Program-made: the position numbers and the translations under genes
Notes under the pieces: generated by a model
What the model saw: only the letters and a program-made list of their open reading frames with translations
What the model was told of the DNA's origin: nothing
Databases searched by the model: none
Part shown: piece by piece, positions 5,214-7,900 of the stretch
Layout of the letters: each line of letters starts with the position of its first letter
Position numbering within the stretch: position 1 is the first letter of the stretch
DNA from: Synergistaceae bacterium
Lineage (GTDB): Bacteria > Synergistota > Synergistia > Synergistales > Synergistaceae
Direction: 5' to 3'
NCBI GenBank assembly: GCA_031290815.1
Contig: JAISLO010000256.1
Coordinates: 1-7,900, forward strand
DNA length: 7,900 nucleotides

Positions 5214-7310
5214 ATGTCTGACAGCATGGATATGAGCCAATACCTGGGCGCTTTTCTGGATGAGGCGGGCGATAACCTCGAACATCTGAACGAGCTTCTT
5301 CTCACGGCTGAACAGAATCAAAGCGACATGGACATCATAAACGAGATATTCCGCGTCGCCCATACGTTCAAGGGAATGTCCGCGACGATGGGCTTCGCCC
5401 GTATGGCCGCGCTCACCCACTCCATGGAGGATCTGTTGGGCCTCGTCCGCTCGGGCAACCTGGTGCTGAGCTCAGACGACGTCGATATGCTGTTCAAGTG
5501 TCTTGACACTCTGACGGCAATGGTAGATTCGATCAGGGGCGGAGGCCAGGACTCCGACGTCGAGTCAGGCGATCTCATCAGCGACCTGCACGCGCGCAGG
5601 GATCATCCTGAGGCCAAGCCTGACAGCCTCGCAGCGCCGGATGACAAGGGACATGATTCGAACAAGGGCGGGGAGGCCAAGCCCGACGGCGAAGCCGAGG
5701 AACTGTCCGAGATGGAGCGCGATTGGGTGATATCGGCCAAGGAGTCTGGCATCAACGTCTACGAAATCAAGGTCTCGCTCGTCGAGACATGCATGCTTCG
5801 CGCGGCCAGAGCCTATATGGTCGTGACCCTGGTCGGGGATCGCGGGGATGTGATCAAGTCGGTGCCGAGCGTGGAGGATCTGGAGAAAGAGGCGTTCGAC
5901 AGGGAGTTCACCCTCTACGTGGCCACAAGAGAGGATAGAAAGTCACTTGAGACGAAGATTCTGAACATCGGCGAAGTAGCGTCCGTCACCAGCAGGGACG
6001 TCACTCTGGAGGAAATCGGCGATGATCCCAAGATGACTTTTGATGAGAAACACGCCGAGGACAAGGTTGAGGCTGAGCCAGCGCCAAAACAAAAGGACAA
6101 ACCGGCAGAGCAGGCGGAGCAGGATGAACACAAGAAGCAGCATCAGGCCGCGAACAAGCCCGGCAGCCGGACGGTGAGGGTCGACATCGGGCGTCTCGAC
6201 AAGCTCATGAACCTGGTGGGCGAGCTCGTCATAGGGCGGGCCCGCATCGAACGCCTCGTCCAGGAGTCCCGCCTCAAGGCGTTCGAGGAGCCCCTGTCGC
6301 AGCTAGGCAGAATCTCCGGCGACATCCAGGAAATCGTGACAAAGCTCAGGATGGTGCCCGTTTCGATGGTTTTCGACAGACTGCCCAGGCTAGTCCGCGA
6401 TCTCTCCCGTCAGATGGGCAAGGACATCCAACTGCAGGTCGAGGGCGCGGACACGGAGCTTGATCGCACTGTCATCGACGAGATCGGCGATCCCATGGTA
6501 CACCTGCTCCGGAACTCGCTGGATCACGGCATAGAGAGCCCGGACCAGCGCGAGTCGAGCGGAAAGCCGAGGCTTGGAACCATCACCGTAGCGGCGTATC
6601 AGGAGGGCAACGGCGTAATAATAGAGGTCAGGGACGACGGCGCGGGAATCAATGCCGAGAAGGTCAAGAAAAAGGCGATAGAGCGCGGAATAATCACTAA
6701 TGAGCAGGCCATGTCAATGACGGACGACGAGGCGGCGCAGATCGTCATGCTGCCTGGTTTCAGCACCGCGGACAAGGTGACGGATCTTTCCGGCAGGGGC
6801 GTCGGCACAGACGCCGTCAAAAGCAAGGTCGAGTCGCTGGGTGGGCAGTTTATGATCTACTCCAAGTTCGGACAGGGCACGAGGGTCGTGATCAGGCTTC
6901 CGCTCACGCTCGCGATAGTCCTTGCCCTGCTCATCCGCGTCGGAGATGAAACGTACGCCATCTCCCTCGAAAACGTGGAGGAGACGCTGCTCGTGCATAA
7001 AAAGGACATAAAATTCGTGCACGGTACGCCGGTGACCACGGTCAGGGGAGAGATACTGCCGCTATCCGATCTTTCGGCTATAATAGGGACTCCCGGCGAC
7101 AGAGGCCAGTGCGAGGAAAATTCTGTCGTCGTCGTCAGGGTGGGGAGAGACCGCTCCAGAGTCGGGTTTCTCGTGGATGCCTTCGTGGGGCAGCAGGAGA
7201 TAGTCATAAAGCCGCTGGGCAAGCTTCTCCGCAAGGTCAGAGGCATTGCCGGCGCCACGATACTCGGCGATGGCAATGTCGCGCTCATTCTCGACGCAGC
7301 GTCTCTATAA
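5214..7310 (+). CDS. cheA: Chemotaxis sensor histidine kinase CheA
   Basis: CheA autophosphorylates under control of chemoreceptor arrays and passes phosphate to CheY and CheB. The 698-residue protein has all five domains. P1 (about 5-105) is the Hpt domain, with phospho-accepting H50 in AHTFKG. P2 (about 176-265) is the CheY/CheB docking domain of the Thermotoga/Bacillus type. P3 (about 318-380) is the dimerisation domain, beginning RTVRVDIGRLDKLMNLVGEL. P4 (about 385-560) is the ATPase domain, with the N box H430/N434/D437-H438-G439, the G1 box DDGAGIN at 474, the F-box region around GFSTADK, and the G2 box GRGVGTD at 527-533. P5 (about 562-698) is the CheW-like domain that binds CheW and receptors. 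Two charged, low-complexity linkers (about 115-170 and 275-318) flank P2. The start ATG has a consensus Shine-Dalgarno 8 nt upstream. No key residue is missing. It is separated from cheB by a probable terminator, and cheC follows after 32 nt. Confidence 0.98.
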   Translation: MSDSMDMSQYLGAFLDEAGDNLEHLNELLLTAEQNQSDMDIINEIFRVAHTFKGMSATMGFARMAALTHSMEDLLGLVRSGNLVLSSDDVDMLFKCLDTLTAMVDSIRGGGQDSDVESGDLISDLHARRDHPEAKPDSLAAPDDKGHDSNKGGEAKPDGEAEELSEMERDWVISAKESGINVYEIKVSLVETCMLRAARAYMVVTLVGDRGDVIKSVPSVEDLEKEAFDREFTLYVATREDRKSLETKILNIGEVASVTSRDVTLEEIGDDPKMTFDEKHAEDKVEAEPAPKQKDKPAEQAEQDEHKKQHQAANKPGSRTVRVDIGRLDKLMNLVGELVIGRARIERLVQESRLKAFEEPLSQLGRISGDIQEIVTKLRMVPVSMVFDRLPRLVRDLSRQMGKDIQLQVEGADTELDRTVIDEIGDPMVHLLRNSLDHGIESPDQRESSGKPRLGTITVAAYQEGNGVIIEVRDDGAGINAEKVKKKAIERGIITNEQAMSMTDDEAAQIVMLPGFSTADKVTDLSGRGVGTDAVKSKVESLGGQFMIYSKFGQGTRVVIRLPLTLAIVLALLIRVGDETYAISLENVEETLLVHKKDIKFVHGTPVTTVRGEILPLSDLSAIIGTPGDRGQCEENSVVVVRVGRDRSRVGFLVDAFVGQQEIVIKPLGKLLRKVRGIAGATILGDGNVALILDAASL

Positions 7311-7342
7311 CCTAATTTACGAAAGAAAGGCTGTTGGATGCC

Positions 7343-7900
7343 ATGGATCATGCTTCTGAATTCACTAATATTCATATGGATGCTATCCGTGAAGTCGGCA
7401 ACATCGGTACCGGGAATGCCGCCACGGCTCTCTCGAAGCTTCTGGGTCGCATGGTGGATATGGATGTTCCAGTGGCCGAGCTCGTTCCTATATACGAAGT
7501 CGCCGCACATTACGGTTTGCCCGAGACCCCCGTCTGCGCTGTTCTGGTGCGCACCGAGGAGGAGTTCTCGTGCAGCCTGATCTTTATGATAGAGGAGGAG
7601 AAGGCCGACCTGCTCGCCGATCTCATCATCCCCATGGACGTCTCTGGAATGGATGAAGAGACGAAACTTCAGATAAGGAACAGCGCCCTCTCTGAACAGG
7701 GCAACATCATACTTGGCGCGTTCCTCAACGCGCTCTCCCAGATAACTGGGTGGGTGCTGCCGACGACCACCCCGGCCGTTGCCAGGGACATGCTCGGCTC
7801 CGTGATGGATTTGGTGGCGTCCATGTTCGGCGTAATAGGTGATTCGGCCATGCTGGTCAAGACCAGCCTGCACATAAAGGACCTGGACGACAAACTTGGC
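7343..7900 (+). CDS. cheC: CheY-P phosphatase CheC (3' truncated by window end)
   Basis: The frame is open from ATG 7343 to the last base, giving 186 residues of a family usually about 205-210 long, so only the last beta strand or so is missing. CheC dephosphorylates CheY-P and, in Bacillus, binds and regulates the receptor deamidase CheD. Both phosphatase active sites fit the motif [D/S]-x3-E-x2-N-x22-P: D13/E17/N20/P43 in the first repeat and S114/E118/N121/P144 in the second. The pseudo-twofold CheC/FliY/CheX fold is therefore expected. The start is not fully certain. AAAGG at 7326-7330 lies 12 nt upstream, an out-of-frame ATG sits at 7338, and Met12 (7376) is a fallback; the first conserved residues begin at D13. 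FliY or CheX are alternatives, but there is no CheY-binding FliY N-terminus or FliN domain here, and the position after cheA fits CheC. cheD would be expected next. Confidence 0.93.
   Translation, partial: MDHASEFTNIHMDAIREVGNIGTGNAATALSKLLGRMVDMDVPVAELVPIYEVAAHYGLPETPVCAVLVRTEEEFSCSLIFMIEEEKADLLADLIIPMDVSGMDEETKLQIRNSALSEQGNIILGAFLNALSQITGWVLPTTTPAVARDMLGSVMDLVASMFGVIGDSAMLVKTSLHIKDLDDKLG

Noticed and set aside
7338..7580. 80-codon + strand frame starting at ATG 7338
   Set aside because: It is out of frame with CheC, which reads from 7343 with both phosphatase motifs; the 7338 frame has no family resemblance.
6857..7873. 338-codon open frame on the - strand across cheA-P5 and cheC
   Set aside because: It is antisense to the CheA C-terminus and to CheC, whose active-site motifs show that the + strand is coding.

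Overview
The window is one stretch of a bacterial flagellar/chemotaxis gene cluster, all on the + strand and almost fully coding. The order is flhA (3' part) - flhF - flhG - PilZ/YcgR-like gene - cheB - [182-nt intergenic region] - cheA - cheC (5' part). The sequence is fairly GC-rich, yet ATA (Ile) and AGG/AGA (Arg) codons are common in every gene. That codon habit, with a Firmicutes-like fla/che gene order and a Thermotoga/Bacillus-type CheA (P2 domain) and CheC, suggests a flagellated bacterium outside the Proteobacteria. Synergistota is my best guess, with Clostridia-like or Thermotogota-like relatives as alternatives. This is inference from codon use and gene order, not a database match.

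Bases 1-5031 hold five tightly packed genes with gaps of 2 and 0 nt, then 4 nt, then a 4-nt ATGA overlap, so translational coupling is likely. FlhA is the export-gate subunit that receives late chaperone-substrate complexes. FlhF (SRP-type GTPase) and FlhG (MinD-type ATPase) set flagellar position and number. The PilZ protein would couple motility to cyclic di-GMP. CheB is the receptor methylesterase of chemotactic adaptation.

Bases 5032-5213 hold the only real intergenic region. It contains an elaborate hairpin (5053-5140) followed by a T-run, best read as an intrinsic terminator, and then a short leader with a strong Shine-Dalgarno for cheA. Several parts of the hairpin can also pair in other ways, so partial (attenuated) termination is possible.

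Bases 5214-7900 encode CheA, the chemotaxis histidine kinase with all five domains (P1-P5), and after 32 nt CheC, a CheY-P phosphatase cut off by the window end. No cheW lies between cheA and cheC. Together the genes describe export-gate assembly, flagellar placement, a c-di-GMP input, and the signalling and adaptation core of chemotaxis.

I see no mobile element, CRISPR array, rRNA or convincing tRNA, and no clearly undescribed system. The most unusual element is the structured cheB-cheA intergenic RNA.
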